From the NCBI GenBank assembly GCA_023053685.1, contig JALIGW010000063.1, forward strand, positions 2,507,614 to 2,571,613: a stretch of DNA of 64,000 nt, in the 5' to 3' direction. The position numbers were made by a program, and so were the translations under genes. This stretch comes from Diadophis punctatus similis (lineage: Eukaryota; Chordata; Lepidosauria; Squamata; Dipsadidae). Positions 33,470 through 43,439 of the stretch are shown in pieces. Within the stretch, counting starts at the first letter, position 1; each line of letters opens with the position of its first letter. The notes beneath the pieces were generated by a model. The model searched no databases, was not told the origin of the DNA, and was given only the letters and a program-made list of their open reading frames with translations.

Positions 33470-33675
33470 TATGATGTCTCCTTTGGACAATTCCCCAGAG
33501 TCTTCCTCAGAGGTCAGCTCAAGGGAGAATGAGCTCATTCCCGGCATGTCAGGAACTAGGTTAATTAATGGCTCTGAACAACTGGCCAAAAGAATTTTAG
33601 AGGAGGCTTTAGCTGGGGAAAGCTTGCATGGACAGATAGCCAGCGAAGAGGAGGAGGAGCTGCCTTCTCTTTGAT
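33470..33675 (+). other. Recurrent plus-strand acidic open frame (unit B copy)
   Basis: The frame MSPLDNSPESSSEVSSRENE, then LAKRILEEALAGESLHGQIA and EEEEELPSL, is shared with 44867-45199 and 62310-62680. It is serine- and acid-rich at the start, with an arginine-rich part farther on in the other copies. The first codons follow a TTGTTTATTAAATAAACAGC stretch. An L1 fragment cuts it off at about 33676. The frame is kept open in two of three copies. It may be the N-terminus of a retroelement Gag or a dispersed host exon; I do not recognise the family. Confidence 0.4.
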
Positions 33676-34432
33676 CCAAGAGCAAATTGTTAAAGAACCC
33701 ATGATAGCAGGGGCAAAAAATTTAGGCCACAACATACACTTGGCTGACTGGGAGAGAACATGGAATATAAACTGCAAAATAACTAAGTCAACAGCATACA
33801 AAGAGAATTATTATAAAATGTTTTATAGATGGCATTTAGCTCCATCAAGATTGGCCAAAATATACCCAAAAATGAATTCGGCTTGCTGGAAATGTAAAAC
33901 AGATGTAGGTACCTTCTTTCATGTGTGGTGGTTGTGTCCCTAAGCAAAGGGCTATTGGAAAAAAGTGCATGCTTGGTGACAAGAAATTACAGAGAGAACA
34001 ATGGAATTCACCCGAGAATTTTTCCTGCTGGGGATAATGAAAAAACAACATCCAAAAACATACAATATTTAATACTACATATTACAACTGCGGCAAGAAT
34101 AACATATGCACAATATTGGAAAGAAAATCAAACCCCACCAGAAAACATACTAATGGACAAAATATATTGATGTGCTGAAATGGACATGCTGACTATTCAA
34201 TTTAAAGGACAATGCAACTCAGAATACTACAAAACATGGACTAGATGGTACAACTGGACTAAAAAAAGAGGAAAGACTGTGTGACAACGTGAGAAGAAAA
34301 CTAAGACAGAAGAGACTGTAAATTTATTATTTATTGTGCATAATCGAGAAATAACAATGCTGTAAAAAAGGGTGTAGATCTGTATTAAAATATTTAGATG
34401 TTTAATGAAGAAAAATAATAATAATAATAAAG
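33676..34432 (+). mobile_element. L1-like LINE 3' fragment
   Basis: The plus strand encodes GAKNLGHNIHLADWERTWN, MFYRWHLAPSRLAKIYPKM, then CWKCKTDVGTFFHVWWLCP: the C-terminal end of L1-type ORF2, with frame breaks near 33943. The 3' end has an AATAATAATAAT tail at 34416-34430. It joins the acidic open frame directly to a V2R exon 2 remnant, so sequence present at 45200-45970 in unit C is missing here. Confidence 0.78.
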
Positions 34433-34622
34433 AAGAGCCTTCCTTCCACATCTATATTTGGAAACATGGGCTTCTCCAGTAGAGAGCATCATCAGCAAGG
34501 CATCTGTAGGGCCAAGTGTGTTCAAATACTTGTCATGCATGTTGCAGCCAAGTTTCTGATTGTGCAAGAGCTGTGGGCTCTTTTTGGCCTTCAACGGGAA
34601 AAATGAAGCAAACTATGGCACA
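34433..34622 (-). pseudogene. V2R exon 2 remnant, second subtype
   Basis: The minus strand encodes KSPQLLHNQKLGCNMHDKYL and TDALLMMLSTGEAHVSKYRC, like the remnants at 15375 and 45914. The 3' part of the exon and the donor are missing, and the 5' edge runs into a GATA repeat. Confidence 0.7.
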
Positions 34623-34626
34623 CCAG

Positions 34627-34843
<217 letters not shown>

Positions 34844-34849
34844 CTGTCT

Positions 34850-35345
34850 CCTGTTTTCTTCTATCCTCTTTTCTTCTTTTCGGAATTCTTATTATCTTTA
34901 AGTCCACTTGTACTTTCCATGAAATAACTGCAAAAAAATCTGTATGTATTTCAGTCTGTAGGGATAATCCGCTCAATTTTTATATGGTCATCCAAGTGCA
35001 TTTCTAACTCCAGTAAATCCATTTCAGTTGTCTTCAAAAGTATTTGTCTGCCTTCACCAGTTAGTTCTGGTTGAAGTAAAGTTTTAAAAAGTTCAAGCAC
35101 TTTACGGGCCCATAGATGACATGATTCCTTTAAAGTGGTCATCTTTTGTTCTGGTAATAAACTTTCAAGGTTTTGTTTTTCAATTGATTAAAAAACAAGA
35201 CAGATTTTTCCCACACCAGAGATTCTTTGTAATTAACTTCATAGTCTTTAAATCACTTTCACTAAGCATTTATAAAGTTTTCCAAAAATGACTCTAAAAT
35301 CACCTGTTTGCTGTATATTACAAAAGATGACAAAAATAAAGATTT
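34850..35345 (-). other. Conserved unidentified coding-like fragment downstream of V2R unit C
   Basis: The minus-strand frame (about 35190-34951) reads MTTLKESCHLWARKVLELFK, TLLQPELTGEGRQILLKTTE, then MDLLELEMHLDDHIKIERII and a stop. It is hydrophilic, looks helical and has an amphipathic LxxLLxxE pattern. Homologues at 16720-16960 and 47440-47965 are frameshifted. All lie 0.3-1.8 kb 3' of V2R exon 6 on the same strand. I could not place it in a family. It could be a stray exon of a neighbouring host gene or part of an old transposon. Confidence 0.45.
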
Positions 35346-35355
35346 TACAAAATTG

Positions 35356-35700
35356 GAAAGATAGAATAGAATAGAATAGAATAGAATAGAATAGAATAGA
35401 ATAGAATAGAATAGAATAGAATAGAATAGAATAGAATAGAATTCTTTATTGGCCAAGTGTGATTGGACACATAAGAAATTTGTCTTTGGTGCATATGCTC
35501 TCAGTGTACATAAAACAAAAGATACATTTGTCAAGAATCATGAGGTACAGCACTTAATGATTGTCATAGGGTTGAAATAAGCAATCAGGAAACAATCAAT
35601 ATTAATATAAATTGTAAGGATACAAGCAACAAGTTACAGTCATACAGTCATAAGTGGGAGGAGATGGGTGATAGGAACAATGAGAAGACTAATAGTAATA
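35356..35700 (-). mobile_element. CR1/L3-type LINE 3' end with (TAGAA)n tract
   Basis: About sixteen ATAGA units (35359-35440) lead into TTCTTTATTGGCCAAGTGTG and CATATGCTCTCAGTGTACAT, which I recognise as the 3' region of a snake CR1/L3-like LINE often carrying AATAG-type repeats. It joins L2 sequence near 35700 without a clear boundary. Confidence 0.55.
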
Positions 35701-36912
35701 GTAATGCAGCAATAATCAAGCCGTGAGGTGATGAGGGCATGAGTGACTGTGAGAAGAGCCTCTCGATCCAGATAGGGTCGCAATTGGTGCACTAGGCGAA
35801 CCTGTGCAAAGGTCCCCCTAGCTACAGCTGTCAGATCATGGCCAAATTTTAGCTGTGAGTCTAGGAGGACACCAAAATTGCAAATCTGTTCTGAGGGGGT
35901 TAAATTTTTGCCCCCCAAAACCAGGATAAGACGATCGATATAGTCCTTAGGAGGCAACATCCATATCCACTCGGTCTTGTCTGGGTTTAATTTAAGCCTG
36001 TTGACTCCCATCCAGACCCTTACATCATTCAGGCATCGGCCCATCACTTCCACCACTTCATTGAATTGACAAGGGGTGGAGATGTATAACTGGGTGTCAT
36101 CAGCATACTGCTGGCACCTTACCCCATGTCGTCGGATGATCTCACCCAGCAGTTTCATGTAAATGTTAAATAGGAGGGGGGAGAGCACCGAACCCTGAGG
36201 TACCACACAAATGAGGGGCCTAGGGGTCGACCTCTGACCCCCTGCCAATACCGACTGTGACCGACCAGAGAGATCGGAGGAGAGCCACCATAAAATGGTG
36301 CCACCCACTCCCAGCTCCCTTAGCCGGCACAGAAGGATACCGTGGTCTCCGGTATCGAAAGCCGCTGAGAGGTCAAACAGCACCAAGATGGAGGAACACC
36401 CCCCCCATCTCAGGCCCGCCAGAAATCATCCATCAGCGTGACCAAAGCAGTTTCTGTGCTGTAGCCGGGCCTGAAACACGATTGGAAATGGTCAAGATAA
36501 TCCGTTTCATCCAACAGCTATTGGAGCTGAAGCGCTACCACTTTCTCAAAAACCTTACCCACAAAGGGCAGTTTGGAGACTGGATGAAAGTTCTTCAATT
36601 CTGCTGGATCCAGGGAAGGCTTCTTGAGGAGGGGCCTGACCACTGCAACTTTCAATGGCTGCGGGACCGACCCCTCTCTCAGAGAACAATTGGTCAAACC
36701 CTGGAGCCAGCCTCGGGTCACCTCCCTGCTGGAAGAAACCAGCCAAGAGGGACACGGGTCCAGTAAACAAGTGGAGGAGTTCATCGCACCAATAGCCTTG
36801 TCCACTTTCTCAGGAGTCACGGGCTCAAATTCATCCCATATAATAGGACTAAGATCTGCCCCAGTCATCTCGGCTTGAATTGCCCAATCAGAGTCCAGAC
36901 CCATCCGAATCA
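35700..36912 (-). mobile_element. L2-clade LINE, reverse transcriptase part
   Basis: The minus strand encodes MNSSTCLLDPCPSWLVSSSR and VVRPLLKKPSLDPAELKN (36904-36518), then [40 protein letters not shown] and [17 protein letters not shown], with the catalytic YADD box, in a 248-codon frame (36386-35640). The C-terminal piece after RLDYC is missing. It lies 240 bp beyond the end of exon 6 of unit C. Confidence 0.85.
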
Positions 36913-37147
36913 GTCAGTCAGTCAGTCCTATATGATAATAAAATCTAATTTCTTATCTCTTCCTTCCCTAGTTTCATGACCAATTCAATAATTAATTAAT
37001 TTTACACTTTGATGATTATCTTAAGTTAGTCCTACATTTTTTGTATGTTTATTTCTTTTGATTTAATTTTCAAAACAAGCATGCAAACTCAATAAAATCT
37101 GCAATAAATAATTAAGTGTTATATGAGCCTAAGAAACTAGTTCATGA

Positions 37148-38052
37148 TCACATACCAACTTTTATCATTAAATGTCCCTTAGTATTTAGATCTGGTCTCA
37201 GGATGATAATGTAGCACTTGGGGAAGAAGATGCAGCCCAGCAAGCCAACACCAGAAGCCAAGATGGAGAAAACCTGCACGGCCACCATGTATTTCCCTTT
37301 GGTGCTCAAGTAGGTGGGCAGGAAGGAGATCCAGACGCTGCAGAAGACCAGCATGCTGAAGGTGATCAGTTTGGCTTCGTTGAATGCCCCAGGCAGGTTC
37401 CTGGCCAGGAAAGCCACTGTGAAGCAAATGGCAGCAAGGAAACCCATGTAGCTGAGAACAACATAAAACATGGTCACAGAGCCTTCATTGCACTGAAGGA
37501 TGATCTCTCCAGGCTGGGAATGCAAGTCAGAGTCAGGATATGGGGGAGAAACTCCCAGCCAGATTGCACAAATTACAATTTTTCCAGCCGAACCAGACAG
37601 GATGATGGAGTTGGCCAAGCTCTTCCCCAACCATCTCCTCACCCTGTTCCCTGGTTTAGTGGCCAGGAAGGCCAGCACAACCATGATTGTTTTGGCTAAC
37701 ACACAAGACACAGCTACTGAGAAGATGATGCTGAACATTGTTTGTCGGAGAAGGCAGGTGGCTTTCCTTGGTCGACCAATGAAGAAAAAGGAGGACAAGA
37801 AGCAGAGCAAGAGGGAAACCAGGAGGATGTAGGACAGGTCACGGTTGTTAGCTTTGACAATGGGAGTTTCTAGGTATTTAAGGAATATGACTAAAACAAA
37901 GCCTGTGGTTAGAAACAAGAGTACAGCAAAGGAGACTAGGATGATGCCCAGATGTTCTTCATAGGACAGGAAGGTTATTCTTTTGGGGATACATTGAATT
38001 CTGTCATCATTTGGATATTTATCATCTGGGCACTTGGTGCATTTTTCAGTAT
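37148..38052 (-). CDS. V2R unit C exon 6 (seven-helix domain, open)
   Basis: This 905-bp exon starts [20 protein letters not shown] after acceptor TTCTCAG and is open to the stop at 37148. It includes [20 protein letters not shown] and [20 protein letters not shown]. The open frame runs upstream into the intron to 38188, which is incidental. Confidence 0.88.
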
Positions 38053-38407
38053 CTGAGAAAACAGTAAGTAATATTATTTTTATAGTCTCTCCTTTCACAT
38101 TTAAAGAAATACCTTCTTTGGATGACAGCTGATAGTGAGAGACAAGAAAGCTATAGTAATTGGTAAACTGAAATATAGATATAGACATAAAAAGATATAA
38201 TTTTTTTCTGGTTGCCCATCTTAAACCAGTAGGCAGATTACAGTCCAGTTTTTAAAAAGACACAATATATATGACTACCTTGTTGTAATCATTTTATCCC
38301 AATGCCTGGAAGCACAACCTTCAGAGGTTTAGGAGCATTGGGGGCCTATTGGGTTTCAATATTTCTAAGGCCCAGTTAGGTATTCAAGATGAGGTCCTTT
38401 CCATTGA

Positions 38408-38525
38408 AGAATTACAGTTTTGTTGTTAGTTGCTACTTGTGTCCAACTCTTTGAGCCTCCAAGAACCATAGCACTCCAGGACCCTGTCCTCCACTGTCTC
38501 CAAAATTAGAAATACAATTAGATGA
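38408..38525. mobile_element. RTE/BovB-like fragment, unit C copy
   Basis: Same piece as 6060-6165 (TTTTGTTGTTAGTTGCTACT, CAACTCTTTGAGCCTCC). The rest of 38053-38986 is ordinary V2R intron with no exon 5. Confidence 0.45.
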
Positions 38526-38986
38526 CATGGAAAGACAAACCCACATTTATTTATGACTTAAATTTGGAGAATTTTTTGTTTTAGTGGGAGAGTATAGGTA
38601 GCTGACAATCAAGATAAGCAATTGTATTGAAGGAATTTGTATATGGCTTACAATCTAAAGACCAAATCTAAGTAGTATTTCATTATAAATTGACTCTCAT
38701 TATTTCAAGTGTCAAGAAGGACTTTGGGTGGGGGTGGAGGTAACTTTCAGTCCTTCATTTTTCTCGATAAAGGCATTATCTCACATAGGAAAAGTCATTG
38801 TGGTTCCATTTTGATTGAACACCTTGGATCACCTTCCTAGCAGCAGGAAGTCTATCCCAGTGGGGTGAAACAGAGGCATAAATAACGCTGGTCAAATATG
38901 GGCTCTTTAAAAAATCTGAGCCTGCTCTTTCAGGGGACACTAACACCAACTATACAGACAGAAATGTTTCCAATATTTTCAAGCAC

Positions 38987-39199
38987 CTTGTTGAGCAACT
39001 TTAGCCATGAAAGAGCATCTTGGTTGATAATAAGCCTCTGTCTTTCAAAACTCCCCAGTTGCTCTTTGATGGGATCCTCCTTGGGGAAAAACAACCAACT
39101 TATGATATTCAGATCTGCTGCTACATTTCCACTTTGGTCCAAGTATAGTTTCTCCCTGGAAAAATTGCAAAACTCATTCTTCTCCAGAAAGGGATGGAA
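38987..39199 (-). CDS. V2R unit C exon 4
   Basis: This 213-bp open exon has DQSGNVAADLNIISWLFFPK and SWLKLLNK (W where the others have R). It has the same weak donor AAG|GTGCTT. Confidence 0.82.
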
Positions 39200-39324
39200 C
39201 TAGAATTGAAACATCCAGGAATTTTGAAAGCATCTTGAAACATCCTTAAAAGGAGGAGCAATTTTAAAGCTCAGCCAGTGAACAAGAGATGTTCAGTCCC
39301 CTCACTTCACTATTTGCCTAAATA

Positions 39325-39592
39325 GCAATAGCACTTAAACTTATATACCACTTCACAGTGCTTTTACAGCCCTCTCTAAGTGCTTTATAGAATCAGCATA
39401 TTGCCCCCAACAATCTGGGTCCCTATTTTACCAACCTTGGAAGGATGGAAGGCTGAGTCAAACTTGAGCTGGTCAGGAATGAACTCCTGGCAGTGAGCAG
39501 TGAGTTAGACAGCAATACTTGCATTGTAATCATTGTAACCCTAACCCTAACCCTAACCCTAACCCTAACCCGTAATGCACCATCACGGCTGA
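39325..39592 (-). mobile_element. tRNA-headed SINE carrying a telomere-repeat insertion
   Basis: This is the intron 3 SINE shared with A and B. Near its tRNA-like head the expected GTAACCACTGTGCC is replaced by a CCCTAA array (39537-39571) followed by CGTAATGCACCATCACGGC. Confidence 0.75.
39537..39571. repeat. Interstitial telomeric repeat, (AACCCT) about 6 units
   Basis: There are 35 bases of perfect AACCCT repeat, the vertebrate telomere sequence, inside a SINE in intron 3 of unit C. Units A and B lack it at the same place, so it arose after duplication. Confidence 0.95.
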
Positions 39593-39841
39593 ATGCAAAG
39601 ACTGAGCAGCCATCAGTCTGAAAAGCTTTAACTGGATTCCTGCCGTGAGGAGGGATTAGGCTAAATGCTTGCAGGTTTAGCTGAAATTTAGATTATAAAA
39701 TTCTATCATGCTAATTACAAACCCATAAGTACAGGAATTTATTTAAAATGTATACATTTTAAATAATTTTATAACTGCAGTGTTTAATATCAAAATATAA
39801 TTGTCACAGTGCCTGCTCTTTGGAACATAATCCTGTGAACT

Positions 39842-40332
39842 ACCGTATTTTTCGGAGTATAAGACGCACCGCAGTATAAGATGCACCTTAGTTTTTTGGG
39901 TGGGGAATGGGGGGGGGGAAATCTACCTACCAGGTATTCATCTGGCTAGCATCCTTAGTCTGTTCAGCTTCAGCACATTATTTTATCCCCTGGTTAGGGC
40001 TGAAAAAACCTTTTTCAGAGGGAGTAGGAATGAAAACAAGCCTGCAAAGACTTAGGGCTGGTAGAAAACTACTTCAAGGGAGTAGGAATTAAAAAATGCT
40101 GCAAGCTGGTAAGATCGTTAGTGCCTCGTTAGGGCTGAAAAGACCTTTTTCAGAGGAGTAGGAATGAAAACAAGACTGGAAAGACGGAATAGGAAGCCGG
40201 GATGATCGTTAGCACCTCCTTAGGGCTGGGAAAAAAGCTTCGGAAAAGCTACATTCGGAGTATAAGAGGCACCCAAATATTCAGCCTCTTTTAGGGAGGA
40301 AAAGGGTGAGTCTTATACTCCAAAAACTTAAT
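39842..40332. mobile_element. 491-bp nonautonomous DNA transposon (MITE-like) with 8-bp target duplication
   Basis: Flanked by TGTGAACT at 39834-39841 and 40333-40340; unit D shows the empty site (CCTGTGAACTTAATCTGG). The ends are imperfect inverted repeats: CGTATTTTTCGGAGTATAAG on the left against GTTTTTGGAGTATAAGACTC reversed on the right. Inner repeats of GGAGTATAAGxxGCACC occur at both ends. An 8-bp duplication fits the hAT superfamily. There is no transposase frame. A partial copy is at 16970-17197. Confidence 0.8.
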
Positions 40333-40465
40333 TGTGAACTTAATCTGGCATCATCTTGGCCAAACCTGTTGGTTTTCTGTAGAACAATGGTTCCCCTACA
40401 TGGGCATTGGATTTTTTTTGCTAAATAGGAACTAGGTTTGATGGATCCTTGTCAGGACCCCATAC

Positions 40466-41261
40466 CTGCCATGGCTCTAGCCCTAGAACCCCCAATCTCT
40501 CTGTCTTCTCCGCTTTTCTCCTCCTAGATATTGAGGAATATGCAACATTCAAGGCATGGGCAAGAGTCTTAACAACACTGTAAATACGGTGGTCATTTTT
40601 TATCAGAATTCTGTTCTTTTTCTCTTGCATTTTCAGTGGTGCTATCTGGATGCATCGTCTCCGGCCCTTGACAGAAAGGACATGCTTTGAAAAAGAACAG
40701 CGAAAAGACTGGTCTTCAAATTTGGAATCCCTAAAAAAGATTGGGTTGAAAGCCGTCATCATTTGGCCATTTTCTTTCCTGAAAAGAAAAGGCCCAAAAA
40801 CTATGGATATATTTGTAAAGTGTATGTCTTGCCATTGTCACTTTCTCCACAATTGTGGTGATCCAGACTTTCCCTTCAATGGGTCCTGGCAAACTTTCAA
40901 TTGTTAAATGGATGTGGCTAATTCTATCCAGAAGGGAAGCAAATTCTAAGAAGTGAACAAAGACATTGACTTTTCTCCACTTAGAGATGGCATTTCTGAG
41001 ATGTTCTATAGCTCTAGCCATTGATAATTGTTGTGAGATAACGACACAAATTCCATTTCTGACAAGCATAGCAGTGAAAGTTCTCATGAAATTCTCTCCC
41101 TCCTCTGTGTCTGGTGGAAAGAGACCAACCAAAGTCCATCTGAAATGGAGGAGGACTTGGACAATTCCTGAGTATTGGAACCCATTTTTGGGGAGCATCT
41201 GATGGAAAAAAGGAATTTGACTTTTATCACTCAGAGCCTCTGAAACAATTCCATAACTGAT
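40466..41261 (-). pseudogene. V2R unit C exon 3, frameshifted
   Basis: 796 bp. The frame opens ISYGIVSEALSDKSQIPFFH and is intact to FQERKWPNDDGFQPNLF. It is then shifted by the extra A at 40733-40738; the rest (RDSKFEDQSFRCSFSKHVLS) continues in the other frame to LEPWQ. Splice sites are kept. Confidence 0.9.
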
Positions 41262-41788
41262 CTGAAGAAGCAATAAAGAATAGTGTATTATATTTAGATC
41301 AGATGAAGTTCAAAATGTAAGCTTTTAACACATCCAGTGTGGTTCTCACAAACATATTAGAATAGTTTATGGTTCTTAACCGTTAAGCCATATCAAGATA
41401 AAGAATACAAAATGCAGAATATTAGCAAGTTTGAATATAATAATTTGTCTACTCTGGGATCTAAGATTCTGCCCTTTCTCTTTTCTAATAAAATTGATAT
41501 TCAGATAATAGACGTGCTATGTCTTCTATCTCCAGAGCACTGTAAATGCAAATCAGTTCATTTTAGAGATTTGCTTAAATGCTCCATATTTAATATTGTG
41601 TCCAGCTGCTCAAGTCTTGCTCAAGTAAGTGTTTAGCCCCCTCCCCACTGTAGATCTCAATCCCTAGCCATGACAATGGCCATGGTGAAAAGCAGTGCAT
41701 GAATTCCATAGAAAATATATGATTGAATCTATTACCCACCCACCAACAACCTGCTCACTTTACCAGATAGAGAAACACACAAACAAAC

Positions 41789-42080
41789 CTGTGGGACTTT
41801 GTAGGTGCCTACTAATGTTGACATCTGAATGGAGATATCATCAAGAGATCCATCAAGAACAGCCATCAGGTTGTCCTTCTTGCCACAGCTGTAGTTGGGA
41901 ACATTGGCTTCTCCAGTTGAGAGTGTGTCTAGCAAGGTATCTGAAGTCCCATGGGTGTTCAAATAGTTGTCATGGATGTTGTAGCCAACTGTGAGATTGT
42001 ACAAAGGCTGAGTATTCTTGTTGACTTGTTGAATGGCAAAAATGAAGCATAGGATTGTTGCTGGATTAGAAAATATAATA
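41789..42080 (-). CDS. V2R unit C exon 2
   Basis: This 292-bp open exon has SNPATILCFIFAIQQVNKNT and NLTVGYNIHDNYLNTHGTSD, ending KVPQ at donor CAG|GTTTGT. Confidence 0.88.
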
Positions 42081-42609
42081 CTGTAAAAAAAAATCACTGT
42101 TTAATTTTTATTAAGGTTAGGAAGGTGGGATGAAGATTTAATATTCACATATATATCATTTTTTGTAATAGTGCTCATTTTTAATTTGTGCAATGACCAA
42201 GATTCAAAATCATTCAATCATTAAAATAGAATCATCAGCAAAATGGACTTCTCATAAGTGACCCAGAAAAGCAATTCTAAAAACAAGCTGTCCTCTATTC
42301 CTACTAGAATCAGGCATTGAATATCAATGAATGGTTATAAAAATAGGGAAATGGGTTGGACAGAGGCAACTACAAACTTTTCAATAAGTTAGTTGTGATT
42401 AACTCAGCATTGTACAAGACTTGGTGGGGGGTTGCTCCATCTTTGGATTTGGGTCTCGTAAAATAAAATGTAAGAGAGAAGCTATGGAAATCCAAATGAT
42501 TCAAGAAATTAAAACAGGTCCTGCAATATAGGAGCAACTGAAAGAAAAGAAGAACAGTGTTAGGACTTCAAACGGAGGGAATGCCACTCCATCCCACTGA
42601 ATGACTTAC

Positions 42610-42827
42610 GAGGGAGATTGAGTATAAGGAGCTGTGTTGAAAGACAGCATTATATGGGATATTATTGTGGCAAAGGAGACTATACTAATGAGGTGGTCTC
42701 CTGGCCTGTAATAGCTTTGTAGTTTTCTTCCCTCATGTTCCTCCAACCTCAGCAGGCACTTCATTCTTGGCTTCCCAGAGACTGGCTGGAACATAAGCAG
42801 AAGCAGAAGCAGAAGGAGGAGGTCCAT
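42610..42827 (-). CDS. V2R unit C exon 1
   Basis: 218 bp, one leucine codon shorter than in A and B. The start and nine-leucine signal core are followed by MFQPVSGKPRMKCLLRLEEH. The donor is CTC|GTAAGT. Confidence 0.87.
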
Positions 42828-42859
42828 AATTCATGGGGCTGATTCAATCGTTTCCCTAT

Positions 42860-43430
42860 TTCTAAGGAAGAAAAGGATAATTTGAAGAATTCAAAGCACT
42901 CTCACAAGATGGAAATGAGAGTGACTTTCTTGACTGAGAGAGAGATAAACAGACCTTCACCTGGAAAGGAGAGAAAGGAAAGGTATATTCAAGAAGCACA
43001 GTCCCTGAATGTCCCAAAATTTGTTCCACACAGAATGTGACCTGAGACATTTATCCTTTTCTGAGGCAAGATCCCTTTCAAGTTGCTTCAGTCTGATGTT
43101 TACACCAAAGGCAATCACTGGAGGAATATCAGGAGAGATCTCACAGACCAGGATTTTAATAATTATTGTAAGAAGCAACATCTCCTCTGGGTATCCTGAA
43201 CTACTTCTGGGCCTCCATGTGCAGAGGAGAAGCTGGAGAAAAGCATAGTGAAAAATCATAGATATAATCCTAGAGGGCATTGGTCTGAAGTGGTTGTGGT
43301 CCTTCCTTTCTGCACATGTCTAGAAAGTGATGCTGAGGGAAGATAGTTTGACACTCAGGAAATTGGGTGTTGTCCTTCAATGTACTCTCTTGTCTCCAGA
43401 GACTCCTGGGGAAGGTCACCCAGAACTATA
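42860..43430 (-). other. Conserved region upstream of V2R exon 1, unit C
   Basis: Homologue of 12160-12640 with an open frame (SPDIPPVIAFGVNIRLKQLE). It ends abruptly where the copia fragment starts. Confidence 0.4.
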
Positions 43431-43439
43431 GAGTATGGT

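Larger units (their letters stand above)
37148..42827 (-). pseudogene. Vomeronasal type-2 receptor, unit C (exon 5 lost, frameshift in exon 3)
   Basis: Exons 1 (42827-42610), 2 (42080-41789), 3 (41261-40466), 4 (39199-38987) and 6 (38052-37148) are in order. Exon 3 is 796 bp instead of 795 because an A-run at 40733-40738 has six A where units A and B have five, shifting the frame within the ligand-binding domain. The 934 bp between exons 4 and 6 contain no exon 5. Sequence matching the region right of exon 6 in D (to about 49585) jumps straight to sequence right of exon 5 (about 56250) near 38362. Skipping the 127-bp exon also shifts the frame. Exon 6 itself is fully open. With two independent lesions this is a clear pseudogene. 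Confidence 0.9.

Noticed and set aside
35358..35440. CRISPR-like regular array
   Set aside because: A plain pentanucleotide repeat without spacers, in vertebrate DNA.
39537..39571. Possible chromosome end
   Set aside because: Only six telomere units, with SINE and V2R sequence on both sides, so it is interstitial.
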